Below the pieces are notes generated by a model, which saw only the letters and a list, made by a program, of their open reading frames with translations, had not been told where the DNA came from and did no database searches. Positions 30,963 to 42,482 of a stretch of 64,000 bases of DNA are shown here, piece after piece (positions within the stretch are counted from its first letter, which is position 1; each line of letters opens with the position of its first letter). Origin of the DNA: Aquarana catesbeiana (taxonomy: Eukaryota > Chordata > Amphibia > Anura > Ranidae); the NCBI RefSeq assembly GCF_042186555.1, contig NC_133326.1:492551232-492615231 (forward strand), written 5' to 3'. The translations under genes were made by a program, and so were the position numbers.

Positions 30963-32760
30963 AACTTTATAACAGCTTACCTGAAAAATCCTTTTCTTCG
31001 AGTACATCACGGGACACAGAGCCCCAGTATTTACTAAATGGGCCATATAGGCAGCACTAGGTGATGGACACTGGCACACCCTAGACAGGAAGTTTAGCCC
31101 CCTATATAACCCCTCCCCTTACTGGGAGTACCTCAGTTTTGTAGCAAAGCAATATATGTGCATTAGAAGAGGGGGGGAACCTCTGTGTCCCGTGATGTAC
31201 TCGAAGAAAATGATTTTACAAGTAAGCTGTTATAAAAATTCTATTTTCTTTTTCGTACATCACGGGACACAGCGCCACAGTATTTACTGAATGGGATGTC
31301 CCAGAGCAATGCTATCTGAGGGGAGGGAGACACAAACAAAAGTAGGGTGCAATCAGACCTTGTACCGCTGCCTGCTGCACACTGCGCCCAAAAGCGATAT
31401 CCTCATGCCTTCTCACATCCACTTGAATCTGGTGAATGTATGGACTGAAGACCAAGTTGCGGCCTTGCAGATTTGAGCCATGGAGGCCTGATGATGCACT
31501 GCCCATGAAGCACTAACAGTCCTGGTGGTATGCGCTTTGATTTGAAAAGGTGGAACTTTCCTCTTCTAACCATAAGCTTGAACAATTACCTGTCAAATCC
31601 ACTTAGCAATAGTAGATTTCTACACTGGCAGCCCTTTTTCAGGCAACACAAACAAAACATCCGTTTTGCGAATCTGAGCAGTCGCATCCAAATAGGTTTT
31701 GACCGCTCTCACTACATCCAGAGAATGTAGTGACTTTTCTTCCGTAGAACAGGGATCTGGAAAAAATGAAGGCAGAACAATATCCTGGTTTAGATGAAAA
31801 CCTGAAACCACCTTCGGTAGAAGGCTAGGATGAGGACGCAACACTATTCTATCCTTATGAATAATTAAATATGGCTCTTTACAAGAAAGAGCCGCCAATT
31901 CTGATACCCTTCTTGCAGAAGAAATGGCTACCAGAAAAATTAGCTTCCTTGTCAAAAGGACCAAGGGAATATGTCGTATCGGCTCAAAGGGCTGTTTCTG
32001 TAATGCCGACAGAACTAAATTCAAGTCCCAAGGATTCAGGGGAGCTCTAACCGGTGGATTAAGCTGCGCTACCCCCTGTATAAAGCTTTGGACCAAAGAA
32101 TGCAAAGCAAGCAGACATTCAAACAATACCAACAAGGCCGAGACCTGGCCCTTAATAGTACTCAAGGCCAGCTTCATTTCTAACCCCATTTACAGAAAAG
32201 CAAGGATGCTACCTATGACATACTTTCTGGGATGCCAACCCCTGGATTCACACCAGGAGACATATGCCTTCCAGACTCTATAATAAATGACTCTGGAAGC
32301 TGGCTTCCTTGCATTAATCAAGGTAGAAATTACTGAGCCTGAAAGCCCAGGATTCTTCAGAATGTGGGTTTCAATAGCCAAACCGTTAAATTTAGCATTT
32401 GTAAGGTAGGATGGAGCACTGGTCCCTGCGATAGCAGGGTCCATAGGGGCCCTACCACCATCTTTACTATTTCTGCGTACCAAGATCTTATGGGCCACCA
32501 GAAGTACCGACTTCTTTTCCTGCTTGATCCTGCGAAGAAGTTGTGGTAGCAGCAGAATAGGAGGGAATGCATAAATCAGTGAGAACTGATCCCACGGAGT
32601 CACCAAAGCATTTGTCCCACATGCAAGTGGATCCTTTGTTCTTGACACAAAGTTGTGAATCTTGTTGTTGAACCTGGATACAAACAGATCTACGTCCGGG
32701 GTCCCCCATTTTTGGCATATAGCCAGGAAGATGTCGGGGTGAAGAGACCATTCCCCCGGG
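30963..32760 (-). mobile_element. DIRS-like retroelement, copy B, 3' part (terminus and recombinase)
   Basis: It starts with the terminal inverted pair (about 30969-31022 and 31178-31232), as in copy A. The recombinase follows on the minus strand. The element is interrupted at 32772/42471 by the 9.7-kb L1 and continues at 42483-43640. Copies A and B lie head to tail with copy B's terminus abutting the broken RT of copy A, suggesting insertion of B into A or a rearrangement. Confidence 0.82.
31330..32755 (-). pseudogene. DIRS tyrosine recombinase and preceding linker, copy B
   Basis: From 32755 the frame runs through HPDIFLAICQKWGTPDVDLF (RNase H-recombinase linker). It continues with the core-binding domain (SLPCRVIYYRVW-like region near 32290), then SSARRVSELAALS with the first catalytic Arg (about 31890) and ENDS/LPEKGLPV (31620). 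Beyond a stop it carries the HTTR box and HTFTRF (about 31440). Copy B lacks four bases present in copy A just after TRF (about 31426); this removes the catalytic tyrosine codon and shifts the frame. Confidence 0.8.
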
Positions 32761-33767
32761 AACAACTGCTGGTGGGGGGGCGTGGCCGAGCGATGGCAGA
32801 GTGAGGACGCACACCTCGGAGCTCTGTGCAGGGAAGCCCTGAGAAAGAGCAGATAACGCTGACAGGGAGAGCCGGAATTCATGCCAGGGGACCGCAAACA
32901 CCTGCTGGACTTGGGGGCACAGAAGGGTTCGGAAATTACCCACTATTTCCTGAGGCAACACGCTGTTTCCTCCCCCGCTGCCCTGGCCAAGATGGCGCCG
33001 CCGCGAGTCCTCCCGACGAGTGCCGCCGCTTCATCTAAGAAGATCACTCAGACGGGACCTAACGCTGGAGGCGACCGAGCAGCTCAGGATGACAAGTCAG
33101 CCTCCCCCATACTATCCCCTATAATTCCAAGCACAGACACACAACTCAGTTGCGGTCATGCAGGGGAGACAGGCAATAATGCTGAGGGCTCCTTCAGAGA
33201 CATTGTGGCAGGTCTGCCCACAAGGCAAGACCTACAGGAAATGGCGACATCCATAGTTAATGCACTCTCCAGGGAACTACATGACTTGCGCCAACAAGTG
33301 GATACAGTGGAAGAGAGGGTCACTGTTTTGGAATCCTCCACATCCACTTCTGACGCCCGCATCGCCTCTATGGAGCAGGAGCAGCGTGGCTATCGCCGCC
33401 ATCTTGTGGAGATACAACTAAAGATAGATGACGGCGAGAACAGGAGCAGACGCAACAATTTGCGCCTCCGCGGCATCCCTGAAGCCACCATGGGTTCCGA
33501 CCTGCGCGCAACGGTGGTAGCTATCCTGAACCGGGTTCTCGGAAAACCGCCGGCTACAGAGCTGGAGCTGGATAGGGTCAACCGTATCCCAGGACCCAGA
33601 GCGCCTCCCGCAGCGTCCCAGGATCCCGACGCTGTGGACCTACCACGAGATGTTCTTTGTAGGGTGCATTTCTTTAACATAAAAGAAGAGATCCTGCGCC
33701 TGGCATGGGAACGCGGCCCGATTGACTTTGACGGTGCGATGATCCGGATCTACCCTGACATCTCCGG

Positions 33768-36700
33768 TGTAGTAAGGAGGGGTTTGGGTTCCTGGAGGAC
33801 TGGGCCGACTTCTCAGTCGGTAACCGGTACTATAGAAGGGACGGACTGCACCTAAATGAGGAGGGTGCAGATCTGCTGGGAATGAAGATGGCCAAAAAGT
33901 TAGAGGGGTTTTTAAACTAGGCGATGGGGGGGAGGGTCCAGAGACAGTGATAGCCAGTGCGGAAGATATTCCAGAGGGTAGTATTGGGGGCATTAGTGGT
34001 AGGTTAACCAAAGCACAAAAACACAAGGTGAGTATAGTAGCAAGTCCAAGTTGCAATCTTGAAACACCCAATACGAGGACAATATGCGACCGGTCTAAAC
34101 TATGTGGCATGTTCACCAATGCCAGGAGCCTGGCGGACAAGATGGGTGAACTAGAGATACTGTTGTACAAGGAGGATTTGGATTTTGTGGGAATTTCAGA
34201 GACCTGGTTCAACAGCTCTCATGATTGGCTGGCAAACATTCAAGGGTATACACTATACCGCAAGGATAGAGAGGGTAAAAAAGGGGGAGGGGTATGCCTA
34301 TATATCAAGAATAATGTACAAGTGAATGTGAGAGATGACATCACTGAGGGGGCTAGGCAGGAGGTGGAATCTTTATGGGTAGAGCTCCAAAGGGATGAAG
34401 CTAAGGGGAAAATAATACTGGGAGTATGCTATAGGCCCCCTAACCTGAGGGAGGAAGTGGAGACGGATCTCCTATCACAAATTGGATTAGCAGCAAGGAT
34501 GGGAAGTGTTATCATAATGGGGGATTTTAATTATCCAGACATAGACTGGGCGGAGGGAACCGCGCATTCATTTAAGGCTCGCCAGTTCCTTAATGTCTTG
34601 CAGGACAATTTTATGGGTCAGATGGTAGACGCACCAACTAGAAATAAAACATTACTAGATCTACTGATTACCAACAATACAGACCTGATAACAGATGTGG
34701 AAATAAGGGGCAATTTAGGTAACAGCGATCACAGGTCAATAAGTTTCAGTATAAATCACACAAATAGGAGACATGAAGGCAACACAAAGACACTGAATTT
34801 CAAAAGAGCCAACTTCCCTAAACTACAAACCTTGCTAAAAGGCATAAATTGGGATAAAATATTAGGAACAAAGAATACGGAGGAGAGATGGGTTTGCTTT
34901 AAGAGCATATTAAATAAGGGCATTAGCCAATGTATCCCATTGGGTAATAAATTTAAAAGAGCGAACAAACATCCTGGATGGCTTAACTCCAATGTAAAAA
35001 TGCATATAAAAGCAAAGGAGAAGGCCTTCAAAAAATACAAGGTTGAGGGATCATCCACAGCATTCAGAATTTATAAAGAATGCAATAAGAAATGTAAGGG
35101 TGCAATTAGGATGGCTAAGATAGAACATGAAAGACACATAGCGGAGGAGAGCAAAAAAAATCCCAAGAAATTCTTTAAGTATGTAAACAGTAAAAAAGGG
35201 AGGACAGACCATATTGGCCCCATAAAGAATGAGGAAGGACATCTGGTTACAAAGGATGGGGAGATGGCAGAGGTATTGAATTTATTCTTCTCCTCAGTCT
35301 TCACGAGTGAATCGGGGGCTTCAGTAACCAAAACTGCAGTGTTTATCCTCATGACACAACACAGGAAGCACCTACATGGTTAACAGAGGACGGAATTAAA
35401 ATTAGACTTGAGAAACTTAACATTAATAAATCACCGGGACCAGATGGCTTGCATCCGAGGGTACTTAGGGAACTCAGTCAGGTGATTGCCAGACCGTTGT
35501 TCCTAATTTTTACAGACAGTCTATTGACTGGAATGGTACCAGCTGATTGGAGAAAAGCCAATGTAGCACCAATATTTAAAAAGGGCCCAAAAAACATCCC
35601 TGGGAATTACAGACCAGTTAGCCTAACATCAATAGTATGTAAACTCTTGGAGGGGATGATAAGGGACTATATACAAGATTTTAGTAATAAGAATGATATC
35701 ATTAGCAGTAATCAGCATGGATTCATGAAGAATCGTTCTTGCCAAACCAATCTATTAACCTTCTATGAGGAGGTGAGTTGCCATCTAGATAAAGGAAGGC
35801 CCGTAGACGTGGTGTATCTGGATTTTGCAAAAGCATTTGACACAGTTCCCCATAAACGTTTACTGTACAAAATAAGGTGCGTTGGCATGGACCATAGGGT
35901 GAGTACATGGATTGAAAACTGGCTACAAGGGCGTGTTCAGAGGGTGGTGATAAATGGGGAGTACTCAGAATGGTCAGGGGTGGGTAGTGGGGTCCCCCAG
36001 GGTTCTGTTCTGGGACCAATCCTATTTAATTTGTTCATAAACGACCTGGAGGATGGGATAAACAGTTCCATCTCTGTATTTGCAGACGATACTAAGCTAA
36101 GCAGGGCAATAACTTCTCCGCAGGATGTGGAAATCTTGCAAAAAGACCTGAACAAATTAATGGGGTGGGCGACTACATGGCAAATGAGGTTCAATGTAGA
36201 AAAATGTAAAATAATGCATTTGGGTGGCAAAAATATGAATGCAATCTATACACTGGGGGGAGAACGTCTGGGGGAATCTAGGATGGAAAAGGACTTGGGA
36301 GTCCTAGTGGATGATAGGCTCAGCAATGGCATGCAATGCCAAGCTGCTGCTAATAAAGCAAACAGAATATTGGCATGCATTAAAAGGGGGATCAACTGCA
36401 GAGATAAAACGATAATTCTCCCGCTCTACAAGACTCTGGTCCGGCCGCACCTGGAGTATGCTGTCCAGTTCTGGGCACCAGTCCTCAGGAGGGACGTACT
36501 GGAAATGGAGCGAGTACAAAGAAGGGCAACAAAGCTAATAAAGGGTCTGGAGGATCTTAGTTATGAGGAAAGGTTGCGAGCACTGAACTTATTCTCTCTG
36601 GAGAAGAGACGCTTGAGAGGGGATATGGTTTCAATTTACAAATACTGTACTGGTGACCCCACAATAGGGATGAAACTTTTTCGCAGAAGAGAGTTTAATA

Positions 36701-36977
36701 AGACTCGTGGCCACTCATTACAATTAGAAGAAAAGAGGTTTAACCTTAAACTACGTAGAGGGTTCTTTACTGTAAGAGCGGCAAGGATGTGGAATTCCCT
36801 TCCACAGGCGGTGGTCTCAGCGGGGAGCATTGATAGCTTCAAGAAACTATTAGATAATCACCTGAATGACCGCAATATACAGGGATATGTAATGTAATAC
36901 TGACACATAATTACACACATAGGTTGGACTTGATGGACTTGTGTCTTTTTTCAACCTCACCTACTATGTAACCTACT
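33768..36977 (+). mobile_element. CR1-like LINE, 5'-truncated, inserted in L1 ORF1
   Basis: The flanks share ATCTCC (33760-33765 and 36978-36983). The element starts inside ORF1, with the end of a GDSL-type esterase domain (RRDGLHLNEEG, at about 33838; stop at about 33918), and continues through ORF2. It ends with a 3' tail containing GTTGGACTTGATGGACTTGT and CTACTATGTAAC. That tail recurs at 5087-5141 and 63088-63279. Esterase-bearing ORF1 is known for CR1-clade elements. Confidence 0.88.
33947..36897 (+). pseudogene. CR1-like ORF2: endonuclease and reverse transcriptase, one frameshift
   Basis: The endonuclease region has FTNARSLADKM, DFVGISETW, IIMGDFNYPDIDW and GNSDHRSISF. A single-base frameshift lies at about 35325-35340. 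The RT follows, with NKSPGPDG, FKKGPKNIPGNYRPVSL, VYLDFAKAFDTVPHK, GSGVPQGSVLGPILF and SVFADDTKL (catalytic FADD), then the C-terminal domain (RMWNSLPQAVVSAGS) and a TAA at 36897. Apart from the frameshift, almost 960 codons are open, which suggests a young insertion. It copies its own RNA at the target site. Confidence 0.9.
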
Positions 36978-37331
36978 ATCTCCAGGCAAACAAGAGCAAT
37001 GCGTGGCCTTCTGAGACCCCTTATGGAGGTAATCCGTGAGTCAGAGGCAACTTACTGCTGGGGCCACCCCTTCCATTTAATTGTGCGGAGGCGAGGAGCA
37101 GAATTCTACCTACGCTCACCGGACCAACTCTCAGACCTGTTCAGTTTCTTAGCCAAGCCTGCAGTGAGCGTCCCCAATTGGTTTGACTACCTATTGACTC
37201 ACTATTGGTGGCCGATAGGGGGAGACGGATGCAGCGTGGGAGACCAGCAGACGGGTCATAGGCCCCCACACCTTAGGATGCTTCCACTGAATTATCATTA
37301 TCCATTGAATATGTTGATTGCCCAATTTTAG

Positions 37332-38333
37332 ATTTTCAATGTGTCTTTCATGTTTAATGTTTATTTTACTTGACCCCCGGGCTAAATTCAAGACCTCTTA
37401 CCCCCCTTAGTTATTCCTAATATATATGCAAGTAGCTACTTATTTGAAAGGGGGGGGGAGGGGTAGTGCCATAGTGGGTAACAATCACAGGGCTGTGGAA
37501 GTCATGGGTGACATGTTTTGTTATGTTAGGTTTTGTTATGCTTTTTTATGCCGTTTTATTTTGCCGTTTTTCATTTGCATTGTTAGCATTGACTTCGCCT
37601 TCCACAGCATGCATCGGTACCCCCCTATGCGAAGGTCAAGACTCTTGGTCCTGGTGCTACGGGCTTCGCCATGGGGCGTCAGCGTGGGTCCCGCCATTTA
37701 TTACTGTTTGCATTGGCGCTGGGATTTTCTCTGGCGTTCATGAGCCTCCCGGGGACACCATCACCGAATGGTCATGGCGGAGGGTGCTATGCTGCTCTGC
37801 TTTAGGTACTAATTGCTAAAGGTAATGTTAAGTTTTGTTGGTTCTCCTATAAGAAACATTACGATTCTCTGGGGCGCTATTCCCCCACACCTCCATTCAT
37901 ATTGTATATTCCGATAACTGCCTTAACCCTACTCAATTTAGAGTAGACCTTAACGCTCCTTTCACCCCCCCATTAGGGCGGACCCCTGTGTGGACACTTT
38001 AAGTGCACAACAGGGGCCCATAGTTAGTCTACGACAGGAACCGTTCACTTCCCTACCCCATCCCTCTTCCCTTCCTACCTTTTCCCCTCACACTACCTTC
38101 TCCTGTCCTTTCTCCCCCCCCCCCTTTTCCTTTCTATTGTTCCCTTTTTCTTCCCACAAGCATTCCTTACTAGTATCTGTACCTCTCTCTCCATCCATTC
38201 GCCCCGTTCCTGTTTCCTTACTCTCTTCCCCCTGGTCTATCTTCTCTTATCTCTGACCTCTGCCTGGGGGGGGCTCTGTTTCCGGGAATCTTCCACGCGT
38301 TTGTTGACATCCATTGTCCTGCCAGAAAATACA
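37332..38333 (+). other. L1 spacer between ORF1 and ORF2
   Basis: About 1 kb with a G-run at about 37450-37462, T-rich sequence (37510-37590) and a C/T-rich tract just upstream of ORF2 (38040-38240). No coding frame looks genuine. The same C/T tract marks the spacer of the first L1 (2263-2400, opposite orientation). Confidence 0.6.
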
Positions 38334-41300
38334 ATGAGTCACCTTAAGATCACCTCTCTAAATGTGCGTGGCCTCAATATACCGGAGAAGCGCTCGCAGC
38401 TTTTAGCTGACCTGCGCAGGGGCAAAACACATGTTGCTTTTTTACAGGAGATGCACTTCATTGCAGACTCTATCCCTAGGTTGACCAACGGGGCCTTTCC
38501 TTTGGCATACCACAGTGTCTCTCCAATCTCCAAAATGGAAAGGGGTCAGCATCATACTAGCCAGGTCGGTTCCATTGGTGTTTGAGGCACAGCGGGCAGA
38601 CGCGCAGGGTCGTTTTCTTCTCCTAAAAGAAAAACGTCTATTTCCCCAATGTGGACCATCCACAGTTCCTGCGCAAGCTCCTCTCTGAGCTCTTGGAGTT
38701 TTCAGAGGGGATGCTTATCTTTGGCGGAGACCTTAATTTTGCTATGGATCCGGCCCTGGACATCTCACGTGGAGCCTCACACCTGTCATACTCTCGCTTG
38801 AAACGTCTTAAGGCAGACCTTCATACCCTACACCTAGTTGACCCTTGGCGGTTGCTCCACAACCAAGATCGAGACTATACATTTTATTCCCAGGTGCATC
38901 ACACCAATTCGCGGTTAGACTATCTGCTGATGTCACATAAAGATTTAAATAAAGTGGTTTCTACGTCCATAGATGTCATATCTTTCTCCGATCATGCACC
39001 AGTCCACTTGACACTCCAGTTGGGGCCATTGGCTTGGTCTCCCCCATCCTGGAGACTAAATGAAGCCCTGCTTCAATCGGAGGAAACCCGCTCAGAGATA
39101 CTGAATGCACTGCGGGAGTATTTTTCCGTCAATGAAGGGTCAGTTCCCAACCCCCTTGTGGTTTGGGAGGCCCACAAGACAGTTGTAAGAGGCGCATTGA
39201 TCAAAATAGGAGCCCGTCTCAAGCGCGATAGACTTCGACGCACGGAGGAACTCCTTGCACTGATCCGTAAGCTGGAGAGTGTACACAAGGCTAGTCTTGC
39301 TCGCGCAACCTTTCGGGACCTTCAGAAGGCCCGTGAGGAACTTTGTACACTTCTGTTTCATAAGACAAAACAGAAATTAGCATGGGCACGTCATTATTAT
39401 TATTATACAGTATTTATATAGCGCCAACAGTTTACGTAGCGCTTTACAACTTGAGGGTAGACAGTACAAATACAATACAATTTGATACAGTAGGAATCAG
39501 AGGGCCCTGCTCCTTAGAGCTTACAATCTAAGAGGGAAGGTCAAGAGATACAAGAGGTAATAACTGTGGGTGATGTGCTGATTGAGAAGATAAATGTACA
39601 GTTGTTAGGTGGGGGCCAGATAGGCTTCTCTGAAGAGATGAGTTTTCAGGGATCGTCTGAAAGTGGATAAAGTAGGAGAAAATCGGACGGATTGGGGAAG
39701 AGCATTCCAGAGGATGGGGGAGGCTCTGGAGAAGTCCTGAAGGCGAGCATGGGATGAGGTGACAAGGGAGTTTGAGAGCAGGAGGTCTTGGGAGGAGCGA
39801 AGAGAACGATTAGGTTGGTATTTTGTGACTAGGTTAGAGATGTAGCTAGGGGCTACGCCATACTATGTTTGAGTTCTCAAACAAACCCGGGTCACTTCTG
39901 GCCAGAGTTCTGCAGGGCCCTCACATGAAAACCTATATCCCTCACATACAGACTTCCACGGGACAGAAGCTAAATACCTCTTCAGACATGGCTGAGGAGT
40001 TCTGCTCTTTCTATACGGGTCTTTATAACTTAGACAGACCACAATCTGTGGACTCCCCGACGGAGGGCAGCCATACCCCCCAGTCTTACTTAGCTGCCTT
40101 AGGCATGCCATCACTACCCGACAACGTAAGGGAGGAGCTGGAAGAACCCTTGACTGTTGCAGAATTGGGAGCGGCACTGGCCTCTTCGAAACCAAAAAAG
40201 GCTCCTGGCCCTGACGGTCTAACTCCAGTGTACTAGAAAACTTTTTTCGACACATTATCAAAACCTTTGGTCTCTACCCTTAATACCATCACGGAGGGAA
40301 ACTTATTCCCAGTAGATACCTTAAGGGCCTATATTTCTCTCATCCCGAAAGAGGGTAAAGATCCGCTGCAATGTGGGAGTTATCGCCCAATTGCACTCCT
40401 GAACACGGACCTAAAACTTTTTGCCAAGATCCTGGCCAATAGACTGCTCCCTCACATACCGAGTCTTATTCACCGAGACCAGGCAGGCTTTGTGCCGCTA
40501 CGAGAATAGCGGGATAACACTCTCCGAGTTATAAATTTGATACATGCGGCAAAGACTTCCAAACGGGCTCTTCTCCTGCTGTCAACCGACGCGGAGAAGG
40601 CCTTCGATCGTGTCAATTGGTCCTTTATTCGGACTACTTTAGAACACATAGGCCTTCGTTCATCCATGCTACAGTGGATGCTGTCCTTGTATACACACCC
40701 CACTGCATTGGTCAAGGTTAACGAGGCGAGATCGGACTTTTTTGGCATCCAAAATGGCACACGTCAGGGCTGCCCCCTATCCCCCCTGATCTTTATCTTG
40801 TCCCTAGAACCCCTTCTGTGTACGATAAGGGCGAACTCAGAAATTGTGGGTTACCCGAAACCTTCGGGATCCCACAAGGTGGCCGCTTTCGCGGACGACC
40901 TTATCTTCTTTTTAACAGAACCACTTACTTCTCTCCCCAACTTACTCCGATCCCTTCAAGAATACGGTACTCTCTCTTCTTTTCAGATCAACCTAACCAA
41001 ATCCTCCATTCTCAACATAACGGTAGGCAGAAGTGTTGTCCAACGGTTACGTTCGGCCTTTCCATTGAGATGGGCAACCAAGCTTATACGATACCTAGGA
41101 GTCGACATTACCTCGGATCCTGCCGAATTATACTCAGCAAATTATGCCCCGCTACTCCTCCGTCTCAAAACAGACCTCCTGCATTGGCACTCTCTGACGC
41201 TGACTTGGTTCGGCAGATGTAGTGCCCTCAAGATGACATTGCTGCCAAGGGTTTTATACCTGATGCAGGCACTTCCCATCCGATTACCTCCAGCTTTTTT

Positions 41301-41763
41301 CAAACAAATTGACTCCATGTTCCGGGGTTTTGTCTGGTCACATCGCAAACCACGAATCAGACTCCAACTTCTTTACCTGGCGAAAAGTAGGGGTGGGGTC
41401 GGCCTACCAGACATTAAGGCTTACTACAGGGCAGTCCACCTAACTAGGTTGGTGGACTGGCATTGTCATGCAGAGGCAAAGCACTGGGTCGCCATGGAGG
41501 TAGAGGACTCCGGGGGTACGGCCAAGAGCTGGGGAGGGGAGGGGAATCCTGCAGCCTGTCTGCTCCATTTATCAGAACGACCCATTAAGAAATACAAGAC
41601 CTCCCTCACCATCCAACTACTGAATGCCGCCAAGGCTTGCATCTCCCTTTGCTGGAGATCGGAGAGACCACCGGCGAAGTCCCTATGGTTTACTAAAGTG
41701 AACGAACTAAGGGACATGGAGGATCTTACTGCTACCTTGCACAATCGAGAAGAGACCTTTTGA
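38334..41763 (+). pseudogene. L1 ORF2: endonuclease and reverse transcriptase, broken
   Basis: ATG at 38334 (MSHLKITSLNVRGLN). Endonuclease motifs: FLQEMHF, FGGDLNFAMD, RDYTFYS, FSDHAPVHL. A frameshift lies between 38560 and 38650. The SINE-like element at 39395-39854 splits the linker. RT motifs: KKAPGPDG, CGSYRPIALLNTDLK, STDAEKAFDRVNW, NGTRQGCPLSPLIF and AAFADDLIFF, followed by the C-terminal region (YLAKSRGGVGLPDIK). Stops: TAG at 40234-40236, TAG at 40507-40509 and TGA at 41761-41763; the usual final W-rich residues follow the last one out of reach. Confidence 0.9.
39395..39854 (-). mobile_element. SINE-like/short retroelement with an (AAT)n tail
   Basis: The insert is flanked by ACGTCAT (39388-39394) and ACGCCAT (39855-39861). 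On the plus strand it starts ATTATTATTATTATAC, so on the minus strand it ends with (AAT)n. Next to the tail lies TATATAGCGCCAACAGTTTA with CGTAGCGCTTTACAA, similar to the tail of the tRNA-SINE. The remainder (to about 39854, including AGCATTCCAGAGGATGGGGG) is a repeat known to me from frog genomes. No coding capacity. Confidence 0.75.
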
Positions 41764-42470
41764 GAGACCTGGAGACCCTGGCAGTACTTTATCTATACAG
41801 AAGCATATCTCCAGGAAATGGCACAATCTAATTGACTTAATGGGCTAGCATCATCTCCTAGGCAGAGGACACCACATCCCACTATATCATATTATCACAC
41901 TTTAATCTATCCCCCCTTTTTTACTACCTCATTTTCTCAGTCTTTGCCCTCCTCTCTGTCCCCTCCCCTTTCTTTACCCTTCCTCCCCTTTTATCCTGGT
42001 TATATTCCTTTATTACCTCTGGGGATACCAGTTCTCGTATTATGCATCCTCATTCATGGGTTTTTTGACCAGATATAGAGAAAATCCTAAAATCATTACT
42101 TCTCCACAGGTCCCATGTCTGGGCTACATAGCTTTTTAGATCCCCATGTTCCCCAATTATATGTAAAAATATCTTGTATCACTGAGTGGCACGACCTGAC
42201 ATACATGGAAGTCAGCTTTAGGTCAAACAACTAAGCTCCCAGAGCACCCACAAGGTCTTATACATAGTCATTATTGTTATACCGGGGTATCACCCCATAA
42301 GCCTTGAATATGGTGCTAATTAAGGTATCTAGATTTGCTGACATTGTTTTTTGTATTATTGTTTACATTTTTTCCTCATGTTTGACTTTGACATTGCACT
42401 AATATCGGATGTGTAACTGGTTGTATATACTTAGTGTGAAAAATAAAGAATTAAAAAAAAAAAAGAAAAA
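41764..42470 (+). other. L1 ORF2 end, 3' UTR and poly(A) tail
   Basis: The last ORF2 codons (ETWRPWQ-like) follow the TGA at 41761-41763. The 3' UTR is C/T-rich around 41900-42000 and ends in AATAAAGAATT plus an A-run at about 42450-42470. Confidence 0.7.
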
Positions 42471-42482
42471 AACAACTGCTGG

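Larger units (their letters stand above)
32881..37331 (+). pseudogene. L1 ORF1 (RNA-binding chaperone), split by a CR1 insertion
   Basis: ATG at 32881. N-terminal region rich in Ala/Pro/Ser, coiled coil (about residues 125-190, LHDLRQQVDTVEERVTVLES), RRM-like core with NNLRLRGIPEAT, LDRVNRIPG and PRDVLCRVHFF, then FDGAMIRIYPDIS, where the CR1 enters (about 33767). The C-terminal domain resumes at about 36978 (RGLLRPLMEVIRE, WGHPFHLIVRRR) and ends at TAG 37331. Apart from the insertion, the frame is open in both halves, so the host L1 was in good condition when hit. Confidence 0.88.
32773..42470 (+). mobile_element. Full-length-like L1/Tx1 element, 9.7 kb with nested insertions
   Basis: The 12-bp target duplication AACAACTGCTGG lies at 32761-32772 and 42471-42482. 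The 5' end reads TGGGGGGGCGTGGCCGAGCG and the 3' end is an A-rich tail (about 42440-42470) after AATAAAG. Order: ORF1 (split by a CR1), spacer, ORF2 (split by a SINE-like element), 3' UTR. Without the two guests the element is about 6 kb. It interrupts DIRS copy B between RNase H and recombinase. Confidence 0.93.
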
